From Limnomonas spitsbergensis (taxonomy: Eukaryota; Chlorophyta; Chlorophyceae; Chlamydomonadales): a stretch of DNA of 64,000 nucleotides. Below are positions 21,736 through 35,700 of the stretch, one piece after another. The notes under the pieces are model-generated. The model was given only the letters and a program-made list of their open reading frames with translations, was not told the origin of the DNA and made no database searches. The position numbers were made by a program, and so were the translations under genes. Every line of letters starts with the position of its first letter. Position 1 is the first letter of the stretch. Where the stretch lies: the NCBI GenBank assembly GCA_037349105.1, contig JAYJMM010000110.1, positions 1,426,001 to 1,490,000 of the forward strand. The letters are read 5' to 3'.

Positions 21736-23990
21736 AGCTTGGGTAGCAAAATGTATTAGCGCTGACAGTAGACCGAGCTTGTTATTGGAATGTCAGGAAC
21801 GATTTTTGGTGCTTCGTATTGAATCCCAGTGCCAACGAATGACTTACTGGTAACTTAAGTGAAATGGGCAGTCATTGAGGGAGAACATGACAAGTTTGAA
21901 TTGACTTGAGGCATGCACGACGGATGTCAGGCAATGCAACGAGAATATTGAATGATGGCATGCTGTACCAGTGGGTTGCTGGCAAGGTGTATCATGCATG
22001 CAGCCCAGCAGCCAGCAAGACCAAACCGGGCCGTGGCGGATGCAACAAAATCGATACTTAGGCCACCGCTTGGGAAAGGTAACGTCCAGACTTCCTTTGG
22101 TTTCGCAGTCTCGTATCAGGAGCTTCAACTTCACAACTTGATATCGATGTCTCAACAACCTTATTCGCCAAGCTGACAGATCTTGGCAGGCTGCAGCCTC
22201 CTTGCCCCAACGCTTGTTAGTCAGTCCAGGCAGGGATCTGCGGACTTCAGCTAATTGAACATGTATGTGGTCGATGTTGATGTCATGACGCAGCCGCACT
22301 GCAAACAAGCTTCGACGTGGGAGTCGGCACATGGGCATGTCACAACCGATCTTGGTGCGTTGACGCGATGCATGTTGTCTGGAGCTTTCTTAGTTCAAAT
22401 TCCTAGCATGCGTATGCATATGATGCGCTCAGAAAGACTAATCGATGCGCCCACGGAGCCCAGGAGAACCTGGGCATTAGTATGTCGCGTTATCTTTCTT
22501 TCTCATCATAGCGCTCAAGCAAATGGGCATGACAAGAATACAAGCATGCACAATGTCAAACACACTGGGACGCCATTGCACATGCTTTGGTGACGAAGCT
22601 TGGAAGCCTGCACGGAAGGTTGATATCAGGGCGTGTGATCGGTATGTATATATGAAATGATGACATGCAACGATGATTGATCATGTCCAAACGCGGTGCA
22701 GTGTGATGAAGACGTGATGACAGTGACGGGTATTTTGAAGAGGCGGCGAATTTATTAGGATTTTGATGATGGTAGCTGATGTAGCTGAAGAATTGAACGG
22801 GGTGTGGTTGAAGTGCAAATTTGGTCGATGTTCAAATTATTCGGCGGGTGCGGGTGTTCAGCTCCGACACACTCAAGCATTTCCTTTCATTATTTCTACC
22901 GTTATGTATAGGGTAATCGTGTGACCGAATCTGTTACCGTGTTATAACCCGAGGTCGAGGCCAGGGCGAGACCGAGGATTGTAACCTGGTAACAGATGAG
23001 GTAACATGATAACCCGTACTTAATTCCTACGTGTGCTTGCCGGTCTGCGGGTTTCGGACCCAGAACCCGGCCGAAATTGCGACGATCATCAGCACGTCCG
23101 ATAACAATCATTGATAACAGACACGCCTGTTGGAAGTTGTGTCGCGTTGCGCCACGTCAGTGCCACGTCGGTGGCCATTGGCATGAAACTCGTTTGAATT
23201 ACATCCCTAGTCCTAGGGGATCCGTCTGTTATCAGCGATTGTAACTGTAAGATGGAGGCTTGCACGCTTGAATGCACTGCACAGGGGCTGATCAGCGCAA
23301 GCCTGTTGAAAAACGTGAACACAGAATCACGATGTCGATCACTAGGCGCCAGTTGTGTGCCTAGCTGGCGCCTCGGAATCCTACTATCCTAGGCTTGACG
23401 TGGGATGCTCAATTGATAACGCCATTGGCGCTGTCGATGCATCGATCGCATGCCATTATAATGGGTCGATCGACGCATATCGCATGTTGCATTTCGGCAT
23501 GAGCACTGTTGCGCGCACGTAGAACCCATCAGGATATCGCATCGGCTTGGCGTAGGGCCACCATGGTGCCACGTAGGACACAACACGTAATCATTACCAT
23601 GAAATAACACAGCTGTTATCTGCCTAAATAACATGGGATTAACCAGGGAGTCACCGCCTTACGGCGCCATGATTGACACTGAATTAACATGAATAATCAT
23701 AACTGTAAGTTCTCACCGGTAAAGGACATAAAAGTTGGCCAAAGCGCCAGCAGGCACACATGCATGGTCAGATATCGATCTCCCTTAAAAACGTACTTTT
23801 ACTCTCCAACGTTTCAGTCAAATGACATGGCATTACATGCCAACGTTGGCAAGTGAGTGACGTCATTTTTTTCTAGGTCCGTCATCTTTGAAGAGGAGCG
23901 CATGCCATTAAATACTTGCATTACTTGTTATTTAAAGACCTCGATTCCGATCGTACCAAGTGCCCAGAGGGCCTCTATGGAAGCGAGGGT
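21736..23990. other. No gene seen
   Basis: No reading frame with protein-like composition and usable splice sites was recognised on either strand. The only clear structure is a perfect inverted repeat at 23344-23373 (aggcgccag, 12-base loop, ctggcgcct). 22920-23010 is rich in gtaac/gttac words. Confidence 0.35.
23344..23373. other. Perfect 9-bp inverted repeat
   Basis: Arms AGGCGCCAG (23344-23352) and CTGGCGCCT (23365-23373) flank a 12-base spacer. The arms themselves contain the palindrome GGCGCC. It may be a structural or transposon-end remnant. No function can be read from it. Confidence 0.6.
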
Positions 23991-23999
23991 GTTGCAGGC

Positions 24000-25880
24000 G
24001 AGCGTGGACTAATCGCTGCTGCAGCCCATCCTGAGGCGCGATTATCTAAAGCTGCAGGTCCTACTTGTACTGGTATGAAGCGTGCCTGAACCTGTACCTG
24101 CTACAGGAGCACTTACTGCATTTTGGTGTGCAGTTTCGGCCCACATGCACAGCATTGAGCCAGCTAACACATCATCCCACCCTTTTGGGCAACATCTTGC
24201 ATGCATGCGCAGCTTCCACCAGTACTGGCAGCCACCGAATGCATGCCCAGCCCCCCGCATGCATGTTACCCCGCCCGCTTACATGCACTACCGGACTACC
24301 CCCCGGCCGCATGCGCACCGCTTGCATGCACAGCTCCCACCCACATGCACACTGCCTACATGCACACACCCTTGCCCACATGCACAGCATCCCGCCTGCT
24401 TGCAGAGCGCCCCTCACGCATGCGCAGTCCTTGCATGCACAGGTCCTTGCTTGCATTCACATCACGTAGCCGCGCTCGCGACCCTCCACCTGCATTCTCA
24501 GCTCCTTCCCACATGCAAACACCCCGCCCGCATACGCACTACCCCCCGCCTGCCAATATCGCAGCATCTCTCGTGACTGTATGCTAGAGAACCCAGCCAA
24601 GGATCCACGAGTCATGAACATTCTCACTGGCTGCAGTTCACGGGGGGATCTGGTCCGCATCTGCGAGAATACCGGCGATGATTCACTACGTGATCCATGA
24701 CAGAGGAGGGGCTAGCGACTCACAGCTGCTCTGCAAAGAGGTGTGGCCAGACATGCGGCCATATCTCCGGGGGGACCAGAAACTGTCTGACATGACATGT
24801 GGCGTCTTCAGGTTGGGTGGACTGCTGAAGGTCAAGTTGCATACCCGTAAGCACCGTGCTTTAATCCCGCCTGGGCGTTTCGAGGCAGATGGATCAGAGT
24901 TCGCCGTGCTGAGGTAAATTTGCCCTGGGCTAGACTGTAAACTCGCTAACCCCAAGCTTTTCTATAAACAGGGGCAAATGTACATCACAAGTGGGTTTAA
25001 ACAGTGCATGCCATGGATCAAGCCTTTGTAATTTATCAATTTCTCTTTCCCTTACCCCGCTTAGGTACAGCCCCATGTGCTGCTTCTCGTATGAGGTCAT
25101 GTGTGACTGGTCAGCGCAATGTATCGGCTGATGGAACTTCTACCGCAACTTGATGCTCAGGTCAGTCAGATATCCTGAACTGCCACTTGCAAACAAAAAG
25201 GTGCAACCCAGGGTATGCTACACGTGTTTATTTCAAAGAGCCTCTGCTGTGATACAGCTACGGCCCGGGGATCCACGTGCATCAAGCCCTGTTTTGCCCG
25301 GGCCACCGGCCGTAGGATGGTCAAGGTTTGGCACATTGCACCTGCTCCATTTGCTCAGTTCTACCATTCATGCCCTTCGAAGGTATCACATAGTGCCTTT
25401 GACAGGCTCCATAGAGGTCCCCGTGGCAGTTGTTGCAACAGCAAAGCAGCGCTTGCTCAGCAACGAGTCGCCGCTCTTTCAGCGTGCCACGCTTGACATC
25501 ATCATGCAGCAGTGATGGTATCACAATTGGCTTTCACCAGGACCGGTGTTGCATCGCGGCCCCTTGTTTGGCAGATCTTGAGGCGCCGCTTGTTTTGGGG
25601 TCAAGCTTCAAGGACAGATGCTTTGTCCAGGACCATAGCCACCGTATATCACGGCTAGCCCTCGTGCAAGACAGAAGCTACTCTGCTGGTATCTCTGAGG
25701 AGAAGCTTGATGATTTGAGGGCTGCTTTTGCTAGGATGCGCAGCGACCGCTCCGGGCATTCACCAAAACTAATCAGGAGTTTGGAGAGCAACTGCGGATA
25801 CATATCTCATATCGTTTTCCTTCTGTGCGTGCGGTACTGTGTGCACCACATGAACACAGTTCAGAGGGAGAAGGAGTGAG
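24000..25880 (+). pseudogene. Coding-like stretches with frame breaks, unidentified
   Basis: Several plus-strand stretches look protein-coding but do not join in frame. About 24025-24110 reads LLQPILRRDYLKLQ then, shifted, YWYEACLNLYLLQEHLL. 24575-24690 reads CMLENPAKDPRVMNILTGCS. 24690-24915 reads SDSQLLCKEVWPDMRPYLRG and LSDMTCGVFRLGGLLKVKLH before gtaaat. About 25065-25160 reads YSPMCCFSYEVMCDW, then an in-frame stop. 25680-25800 reads ISEEKLDDLRAAFARMRSDR. They may be exons of one or two genes, the 3' continuation of the coiled-coil gene at 18-20 kb, or a decayed gene or element. 24140-24540 between them is a loose ccacatgcac-type repeat. Confidence 0.3.
24140..24540. repeat. Degenerate CATGCAC-rich minisatellite
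   Basis: Irregular units of about 20-30 bp contain acatgcacagc, gcatgcacag and cgcatgcgca words, making all frames open and Cys/His/Ala-rich. Confidence 0.6.
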
Positions 25881-26097
25881 GGGAGCACTTCTTTGCGAAG
25901 TGACAAAAAACTTCAGCCTGTCTTCAGTTGTCTATGCTTGGCTCGTATTTCCGCCAATATTGAGGTTTCCGTCATGTAATATTGACTGAACTCAACAACT
26001 TGACTCAACAGCCTTACCCAGTGAAAGTGGCTTAGCAACAGTATCCCTCAATGGAATGACAGTATCACAGGGATCCACACTCAAGAGTTCAACCTTC

Positions 26098-26365
26098 AAT
26101 CCAGCTTGGGTCTTCTAGAGTGACATGCTGGGGGTGCATCAGTGCATTTATGATTCCAGTCTACAGCCGTGCTTGGGTCTCCTTGAGTGGCAAGCCTGGG
26201 GGGCATCGACACAAATTAGATGTCAGTTTAACCCCGTGCTTGGGATTCCTCGAGTGGCATGCTTGTGGCTCATCAACATTATTTAGATTTCAGTCTACAA
26301 CATTGCTCACGTCTCCCAGAGTGGCATGTCTAGGGCGCATCAGCATAATTAAGATTCCAGTCTAA
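26098..26365. repeat. About 72-bp tandem repeat, four units
   Basis: Units contain gtgcttgggtctccttgag, gtggcatgct and gattccagtctaca. They are diverged from each other and lie between the frame-broken region and the PDCD2-type gene. Confidence 0.7.
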
Positions 26366-26459
26366 GACCATGGTCATCATGGTATTACCGTAACGGATAT
26401 ACCAGCACACAACAGAGGTTCTGGTCAGTCTGGTCAGTATTCACAAGACGTGGGGATCC

Positions 26460-26565
26460 CTTTTTCTTCCCTCTTAACTTTAAAAGGAGACAGCCAAAGG
26501 CCGACTTTGAGGCCGAGCCTTTGTTTGAGCAGCTGGGGCCAACCAGGTGTAACGTCATCGACTGA
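26460..26565 (+). mobile_element. Short LINE-tail (SINE-like) element
   Basis: A pyrimidine-rich start is followed by the 3' box variant gaggccgagcctttgtttga and caggtgtaacgtcatcga. A second partial box (atgcccacgcggccgggccg) follows at 26615-26640. Confidence 0.4.
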
Positions 26566-26779
26566 CACGCTCCCTAAAATCAAAAAAAATAGAATTCCAA
26601 GACAGTTGGACGATGCCCACGCGGCCGGGCCGTTGATTGATCAGGGACTAGTTTTTCTGGTCTCCTCCCGGATCGCTCTGCCTGGCCCTTTCGCAAAAGG
26701 CTATGGGTTGCGTCAACTTTGAAACAACAACTAGCTAGGTACTAAATCATCGGCAAGACGTGGGGATGAGCCCTGGGGG

Positions 26780-29700
26780 TCACGAGCCCTGCACCCAGAC
26801 AAACTCCTCGGCGTATGCGCTTCCCACAGCCCCTCCTTCGGTCCCCGACAGCGCAATGGCACAACTGGCCTTACAGCTGTACACCGCGATCGTGCCCCTG
26901 CACGTTGGATGGGTGGATGAATTATTTTTTTGTTTCAGATGGGTCAGTCATGGGCTACAGGCAGTGCTGTGCTGTTGCGCCGTGATTCAGGAATCGTAGG
27001 AGTGATGACAGTCCTTTACTTGTAAAAGATGCTGAATTTGCCTTATAACGGTGATTCAAACTCAGCTACATAATTCAGCCACCATAAGGACCGCAATCGG
27101 CACAGCAATGCTCTTTATGTCTCACCAGTCTAGGGCAGCTGGGTCCTCTTTAAATTTAAGAGGCCGCCAGGCGGCCACCACTGGTTGACTGTAAAGGGGA
27201 TGCTAAACACCTCGACAGACCCACAGCAGGTGGCCATGTTGTAGCAGAATTATAGCTGAATTGTGGTTATGATGCGGTAACAAAATGTTATAATGCTCCT
27301 GATGTCTCACCAGTCCAGGGCAGCTGGGTCCTCTTCGTTCAGCTCCAAGTAGTTCAGCAGCTGAGGCATGACCTGGCAGTCGCGACAGGCAGGAGTCCAC
27401 ACTTTTCAGCGCTGGTGTTGAGAAAGATGAAAAGACAGAGAGTGCATGGGACCATGATAACTCTGATGATACGTCACAGATTTAGCCAGAGTAGCATGAT
27501 ACCGTAGAACCTGACAGGTTTACGCACCCCTGTTTTGCATAATTTTATCAAAATTACCGCGCAGGCGAAAAGGTACGGCACAAGATTTGCCAGATCGTGC
27601 TGCTACAAAGGTCCCTGCAGGCATAATTAAAACCAGAGCATAAAATCAACAAATAACCAGACAGCGTAAACTAAGCGATTTCACCCTGAGGGATGTATCA
27701 AAAACAAATAAAACGGATCAAAATTCCAGGAATTGGAACGTGCTACCGAAGGCAGGTGAGGTGCAGCAAGGGAAGCACGTGGCATCCGTGGAAGGATGAA
27801 TATAAGTTATCAATGCATGCCTGAGGGGAGGCGAATGAAATCTAACAGATCTTGAAAATGAAAAAGGAGGGATAACAAACCCCCGCAAAGAGCCCTGCAA
27901 ATGAGAAATACAGGGTTCAGGGGTTTGAACCAGCACCCCGCAACCAACACCTCCCAAATGTAACCTACAGTAGCTTAAACAGGAAGGCGATTCCAACACC
28001 CCACAAATGAGATCTAAAGTAGCTTGAACAGGAAGCCAACCAACACAACCTCAGCAGGTACCTGAAACTCAAACGTGCGGGGTCCGCCACATCTCGGACA
28101 AGGCGGTACGCAGGATGGCCCGGGGGCTCCTTCGGGGCTGGGACAAAGCGGTACAGCTCCCTCCCTGAAGCAGTACCGCAGGCACTGCTCTGGAGCGGCC
28201 GCCACTCTTGCTTGGAACATCTGCATGAGAAGAGGGGTAGAGGATCAGAGGAGAGGCGTCAAAAGGGAGATGTACGGTGTTGCGAAAGAGAGATTTACGG
28301 TGTGGCAAAAGAGAGATGTACGGTGTTGCAAAAGGGAGATGTCCGATGTTGTGAAAGGGAGATGTACAGTGTGGAAAAAGGGAGATGTATGGTGTTGCAA
28401 ATGAGAAACGCACGGTGTTGTGGAAGGGAGATTTACAGTGTCGCACAAATGAGATTTACAGTGTTGCACAAATGAGATGTACGGTGTTGCACAAATGAGA
28501 TTTACAGTGTTGCACAAATGAGATGTACGGTGTTGCACAAATGAGATTTACGGTGTTGCACAAATGAGATGTACGGTGTTGCACAAATGAGATTTACAGT
28601 GTTGCACAAATGAGATGTACGGTGTTGCACAAATGAGATGTACGGTATTTCACAAATGAGATGTATGGTATTTCTCAAATGAGATGTATGGTGCTGCAAA
28701 AGGGAAATACAGGGTGTTGCAAAAGGGAGATAAACATTATGTGCCGCGCAGAGGAAGTGGAGAGGGAAAGGGTGGGAAAGAGATATGGCGACAAATGGGA
28801 GATGTGCGGTCTCTGTACCAATAGCTTCATACCACATCATGCTATGTACAACCCCTTGTACTGTGCCATACTCCTTAATGGAGCCTTCATACTGCAACGT
28901 GCACCGTACTGCCCCTTACTGGACTGTGCACTGTACTGCCCCTCATAACGCATAAAGCTTTCCTTGGACAGGTTGGACAGGACTGGTCTGTCACCGCCTC
29001 CAGCAGATTAAATCTAGGGAGCTAAAAACAAAGCAATACAAAGTACCGTCTCTTGTACTGCATAAAGCACCGTACTGTCCTTCGTACCGCGCAGTATTTT
29101 CTCTCATTGGACAGGTTGCCATCCACTTGGTCCATCACCAACCCTAGAGAGCTAAAATAACACAATACAATGCACCGCCCCTCGTACTGCAGCAAGCACC
29201 GAACTACCCCTTGTACCGCTAACTTTTTTTCTCTCGTTAGACAGGTTACCCTCCAATTGGTCCGTCATCTTCTCTAGGGAGCTAAAACAACTCAATACAA
29301 CGTACCGCCTTTCTTACTGCTCATGCACCAAACTGCCCCTCGTACCGCATAATGTTTTCTCTCATTGGACAGATTGCCCTCCACTTGGTTCATCACCGCC
29401 TCAGGCAGATCGTCCTCGGTGAGCTCACCCTCCTGTGCCACCTGTGCCTCGTACTGCTGAATGAGCCTGGGGGCAACAACAGCAGGGTGAAAGGAGGGGT
29501 GAATGGGCTGGAGGGTGTAACAAAAATATCTCGCAACAACAAGATCTTGCAACTACAAGACCTTGCAACATCACCTTGCAACAACACACCTCTGGACCTG
29601 TGGATCGTCCGCCGCCTCATTGACTTCCGCTTCCGACTCGGGCTCAACCAGCAGCTCCATCTCGGGGTACAGGTGCACGTGGACCACGCCGCCGCCGCCG

Positions 29701-32700
29701 CCGCCACCGTCGCCTTCCGCTTCTTGGTCATCGACGTGCATGTCCACAAGGCCACCGACAGCGGCGTCGCTGCCGGCGGCTGCTGCCTGGGGGATGCTGG
29801 CGGACGGTCGGCTGCGGCCGCTCGATTCAGCACGCAGCTCGTCCTCGGCCTCGAACACACGCCAGGGGTCCCGCGCAACATCCAGGATGTCGCTGACCTG
29901 GCGTGCGGGCAAAAGCAACAACAATGGAATACAACAATGTGGTTTCTATCCCACTGGGTTTTACGCCAGCCAGGGGTCACGCGCAACGTCCGGAAGGTCA
30001 CTGACCTGGCGTGTAAGGAAGGAAACAACAAGTATACGAACATGCACTTTGTCCACTTGTACATCACGCCCAAAGTCGCACGCAGGTAGCTGACTGGGAA
30101 CGCGGGAAACAAAACAAAATCGGCATTTCAACCGTGAGCAATTAGTTTTGTGGTACCGGAACCTCTGCCTGTGAGCTCTATTCACATTTTCCTTTTTATT
30201 TCCGTGTCAGATCTGTACCGGTATTTCAGATTGACCTAGGGTAAGAGGGACCCACCAGGCAGTGAGTTCACGAAAGGCGTTATGGCTCAGGGTTTGGGAA
30301 TTATAATTAAATATAGGGTCTATGGCTCAGGATTTAGGCTTTTAGATATAGGGTTCAGGTGCAGGTTCAGGGTCTACGTATGGAAGGAGACACTGTCACA
30401 CTCCGTGTGACACATCCGGTAGCACCATCCTGAACACCTGTGCAGCATCGTGTTGTGGAATGTTTTTCTTGTTTGCTAGAAGAATGTCTGGGATTTAGCT
30501 AGCTTGGGACCCCTTGCCCCCCCCCCCTGCTTGGTACTCCTACGCCCCTCCCCCCTGCTTGGGACCCCCTTGCCCCTCCCCCCTGCTTGGGACCCCCTTG
30601 CCCCCCCCCCCCTGTTCTTAGTCCACCTCAAGCAGGCCGCCCCGCGGTCGCAGAAGGCCCAATTGGGACCAACCTTGGTCCAGCCTACGGCTAGTGGCCA
30701 CAGCAGCGTGGTTGGCCAGAAATGGGGTTGCCGGCAAGAGGCTGTAGTGTAGCTGACATGAAGCTGAGTAACGATACAGAAACACCGTGTGCCACATGGC
30801 GCCGTAACATTGTTAAACCCTAAATCAGAATCCCCTAAATCATAAACCCTGGTGCCACCCTGGGTCATAGGTGTTTTAACCCTCTGGGTCTTTGTCGTGA
30901 TCATGTACTAAAGATTTGCTTGCCTTCCCGCGCAATTAACGTTGTTTGAGGGATCCATGAATGTACCAGTGATCGATTGACAACCTAGGATCTCAGTCAA
31001 AAAATCATGAGACATCTTCGTCAAAATTCTGCCATGAGGGGGGCAGCACTAAAACAATTCACTTATCATGGCTGAGGGACGTCAAATCGAATCTACGGTG
31101 TTATGCGGGCATAAGACCTCTGCCTCGCATTCCTTCCTCCGGTCTGGCGACTCCAGTTCGCTCTGTCTGGTCCCTTCGTAAAACGCATTGGGTCGTTACG
31201 TGACGTTTGTAACAATGGGAACTCACTGATAGTGGAACTGGAAGCCTGTCTGCTTCTGTTGGCGGATCGCTGGAGTAGAACGGGTTGGAGCGCGGCAGTT
31301 GGCACCTCAGCGCACGCACCGCCCCAGGCTCAGTCAGCTTGTCACCCTATTGGGAAAGGGTGAGGAGTGAGGGGTGAGGGGTGAGGGGTGAGGGATGAGG
31401 GGTGAGGGATGAGGGGTGAGGGATGAGGGGTGAGGGATGAGGGGTGAGGGATGAGGGGTGAGGGATGAGGGATGAGGGTGATGTGATGGGTGATGGGTGA
31501 GGGATGAGGGATGAGGGTGATGGGTGAGGAATGAGGGATGATGGGTGAGGGATGAGAGGTGAGGGATGAGGGTGATGGGTGAGGGATGAGGGGTGATGGT
31601 GATGGGTGATGGGTGATGGGTGAGGGATGATGGGTGATGGGTGATGGGTGAGGGATGAGGGGTGAGGGATGAGGGTGATGGGTTAGGGATGAGGGGTGAG
31701 GGATGAGGGATGAGGGATGAGGGTGATGGGTGAGGGATGATGGGTGATGGGTGATGGGTGATGGGTGATGGGTGATGGGTGAGGGATGATGGGTGAGGTA
31801 TGATGGATGAGGGGTGATGGGTGATGGGTGAGGGGTGATGGGTGATGGTGATGGGTGATGGGTGATGGGTGATGGATGATGGGTGATAGGTGATGGATGA
31901 GGGTGAGGAGTGATGGGTGATGGGTGATGGGTGATGGGTGATGGGTGATGGGTGATGGGTGATGGGTGATGGATGATGGGTGATGGGTGAGGGATGAGGG
32001 ATGATGGGTGATGGGTGATGGGTGATGGGCGATGGGTGATGGGCGATGGATGAGGGGTGATGGTGATGGGTGATGGGTGATGGGGGTGAGGGATGATGGG
32101 TGATGGGTGATGGGTGATGGGTGATGGGTGATGGGTGATGGGTGAGGGATGATAGATGATGGGTGAGGGATGAGGGTGAGGGATGATGGGTGATGGGTGA
32201 TGGGTGATGGGTGATGGATGAGGGATGAGGGTGAGGAGTGATGGGTGATGGGTGATGGGTGAGGGATGCGGGATGAGGGGTGGAAGGTGAGGGGTCGGAG
32301 GTGAGGGGTGGGAGGTGAGGGGTGGGGGGTGAGGGGTGGGAGGTGAGGGGTGATATGATTATAACAGTGCATACCCGCTGGACCCAGCTGAACGCTCGGC
32401 CGTGCGGGGCTGGTAGGGGATGGCTAAGCTCAATTCCAGGTGCCATGCACAGCCAGGACCATGGTGCAACTATGCCACCATCCTATGTGAGGGGGATGGG
32501 AACACGCAACCCGGCGTTCCAGGTGGGGGGGGAGAGGATCGTTTGGCAGGTTCGATCCCTCAACCTTTGGGTATGGATGCCACCAGTTTTGTGCCACTGG
32601 ACAATTTCTCCCCTGATGGTGATAGGGGTGATATGAGAGAGGTGTGGAGTTGGAATGTGACAGGTGTGGCACCAAATGTGTGAAGTGTAGAGGTGGGCAT

Positions 32701-35700
32701 TGTGAAGGTGGAATGTGAGAGGTGTGGCACAAAATGTGTGAAGTGTAGAGGTGGGCATTGTGAAGGTGGAATGTGAGAGGTGTGGCACAAAATGTGTGAA
32801 GTGTAGTGGTGGGCATTGTGAAGGTGGAATGTGAGAGGTGTGGCACAAAATGTGTGAAGTGTAGAGGTGGGCATTGTGGAGGTGGAATGTGAGAGGTGTG
32901 GCACAAAATGTGTGAAAGGTAGAGGTGGGCCTTGTGAAGGTGGGAGGTGAGAGGTGTGGCACAAAATGTGTGAAATGTAGAGGTGGGCATTGTGAAGGTG
33001 GGAGGTGAGAGGTGTGGCACAAAATGTGCGAAATGTATAGGTGGGCATTGTGAAGGTAGGAGGTGAGAGGTGGGAGGTGGGGATTGTGAGAATTGGACAA
33101 ATCAACACTGCCTAGGGCCGAAGTTCTGAAGGCGTTCACACTTCCAGGAAGTGTGAGGGCTGTTAAGCAGCCGCAGACAAGAACCTAACTAAAACAATCA
33201 ACACGGCAAAGAAATGTGGGACAGACGATCCGGTAGACCTGTACCATGCGGACTGCGGTACAGAACGTGGATCCAGTACATATATGGGAGGTTAACTGCT
33301 GTCAATTGCCGCTAACCGCCGTACCTGTGGCGAGACGAGCAGGAACAATGTCCTGTGGAATGCATGTACCGCCTGTACATCCTCGTCCGGGGGCGCCGCG
33401 TAGACCTGCGCATCGTGAGGTAGGAGAGGCAGGATTACAGAGTTTCGGGTTTGGGGTGAAGGATATAGGGCTGGGGTTATTAGGTTTCAAAAGGGCTGAG
33501 ACGTGAGGTTTCAAAAGGGCTGAGGGCTGAGATAAGGCTATCCTGTGGATCGCATGCACCGCTTGTACATCCTCGTCCTGGCGCACCGTGTGGACCTGCG
33601 CATCACGAAGCGAGAAAAATGAGGTTGCAAAGTTCCGGGTTTGGGGTGAAGGATATAGGGCTGGGGATATACGTTTCAGGATGACGGATTTGGGTCAAAG
33701 GCTGAAAGCATGGAGCCAAGGGTTTAGAGTAACGGGTGTGGGGCAAAGGTGTAACTTTTAGGTTTCAGGGTTTCGGGTTCAGGGTCGAAGTTTTAGGGTT
33801 CAGGGTATGGGGCTCAAGTTTTAAGTTTCAGGGTACAGGTTTCGTAATTCAGTTCATGACTAGGGACCCCCTCGACCACCTTGTCTGAGGGGCACCGCGC
33901 AGACTCGCGCTTTCAGTGCAGAGACAGCGATTGTTTTTTTAAGGGTGAGGTCACCAGTGTTTCTTTTTCGTGACTCAGCTACATGTCAGCTACATTCCGG
34001 CCTCCAGCCGGAGGCTCCAATTGCGGCTAGCCTCGCTGCTTGGGCCACCAAATTTAGGCCGGTCCAGATTTGGTCCAAATCGGGCCTTTAACGGCCGCAG
34101 GGCTGCCTGTCAAATGTGGATTCATAGCCGGGAAGAAAAAAATGCTTCTGTGTCGTTAACCCCAACCCCACAACCATAAGACCATCGGATGGTTCGGGTT
34201 TAAGGGTGAATCGCACAAGCAGTGGTTTGGGTGAAGTTTATTTTTTGGCATGCAGGCTGTCAAAAAGGAAGAAGGAAAGCAACGCCCCGTGGGGGGCGTG
34301 TGAGTTGAGGAAACAGCGCAGCATGGGCCGAAGCCACATCTGCGCCGGTACCGCCGGTACTGCCATTACCGCAGGTTGTCATGAGGAGCCGCCTCGACCT
34401 CGTTGGGAACATAGTGGCCATTCCAGCCAGGGTTTCTTGCTTGAGTGATTTCAGCCATGAAGTGTCCTGATTTAAATTGGTCAGGGACTGTCCTGATTTG
34501 TGATTTCGGCCACGAACCGTCCTGATTTGAAATGGCCGCCAACTGTCCTGATTTGAAATCTCCCCCCAAAAAGTGCGTACTGCAGGCTCAAAAAAAATCC
34601 GATTCCCATCATTTCCACTTGTGTTCCTGGGACATTTCGTTTTACTGATCGACTGCGCTTGACTCCAGGACCGCGAAGTGTCCGATGCCCCGTTCTTTCA
34701 GAAACCTAGACGGGCACCCAGACACCTGAAAATCTTTTTCTTGAACCCTCCAAAATGGGCATGCACCTACACAGGCTGGAAACAGAACACAGATACAAAA
34801 AGGAGGGGGGGGAATTGTTAAGCCCCATACAGTGCGGAGATTGATGTTGGTTGTGACACGCAATGTATTTTTAAGGATAGCACGGGTTTAGGTTCAGGGT
34901 TCAGGGTTCAAGACGGCTTTACCTGCTTCCCTAAGTTTTCAATTTTCGGGTTTAGGGTTCCAGACGGCTTTCCGTAACGCCCGAGGTTTTAGGGTCTTGA
35001 CAACGCAACAAGGGCAGCCCTCTAGGACATATTTCTGCAACCCTCTGCATCCCCAGTTCACACCCGGTTCACACCTGCATGAGGAAGCGCATCGGTCGCC
35101 CACTAGATCCACACTTCAGCTGATCCGGTGTGGGCAGTTCGCGCGGATTCAGCCATGCCTGCAAGCACGGCAACGAAGGGTGCTTGACGGGGAGGGGGAG
35201 CGGAGGTTGATTTAATAAATTGCTTGCTTGCGTGTTGCACCTGTACCAAATGATTTTTTGAATTGCCTTCCCTCGGGTAAAGAGAGTGAATTCACGATTT
35301 GCTTGCTGAGAGCGGGGAGGGCGGGGGAGCGAGCATGACTAAAACACAGGATTTGCTGAAGGGCAGGGGCTAGACAGCGTGATGAACCCAAATTGTGTTC
35401 ACAAATTGCAGCGAGCATTTTCTTGTGTGGCCCCAAGGACGAATAGAAGAAGGAGAGCGGGCAACCAAGCACCCCTGTCTTGAGGAGAGGGCAGGCAGAG
35501 CCATAAGGCAGAACAACAATAAAGCCACGCCCCAGCGTGTACATTTAATTTAATTTTAAACAGTACAGTACAACTTGAGGCGTGGATTAAGAAAGTCACC
35601 CCTTCGGCCGTAGCAGTAAGTGGGCTACCATAACTGAAATCAAACACTGTTTATGTGATCACACTGCCAGCAGGTGGCAGTACGGCCACAACAACTTCCG

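Noticed and set aside
29352..30112. 245-codon plus and 239-codon minus frames
   Set aside because: The true coding here is a different minus-strand frame split into PDCD2 exons 6 and 7; these are shadows over GC-rich exon sequence and ghost copies.
31334..32446. 370-codon minus-strand open frame of Ser/Pro/His/Ile repeats
   Set aside because: It lies wholly in a PDCD2 intron and is a 7-8-bp minisatellite that leaves frames open; no unique sequence.
31355..33085. CRISPR-like array
   Set aside because: Repeats are contiguous with no unique spacers, and the context is a eukaryotic intron.
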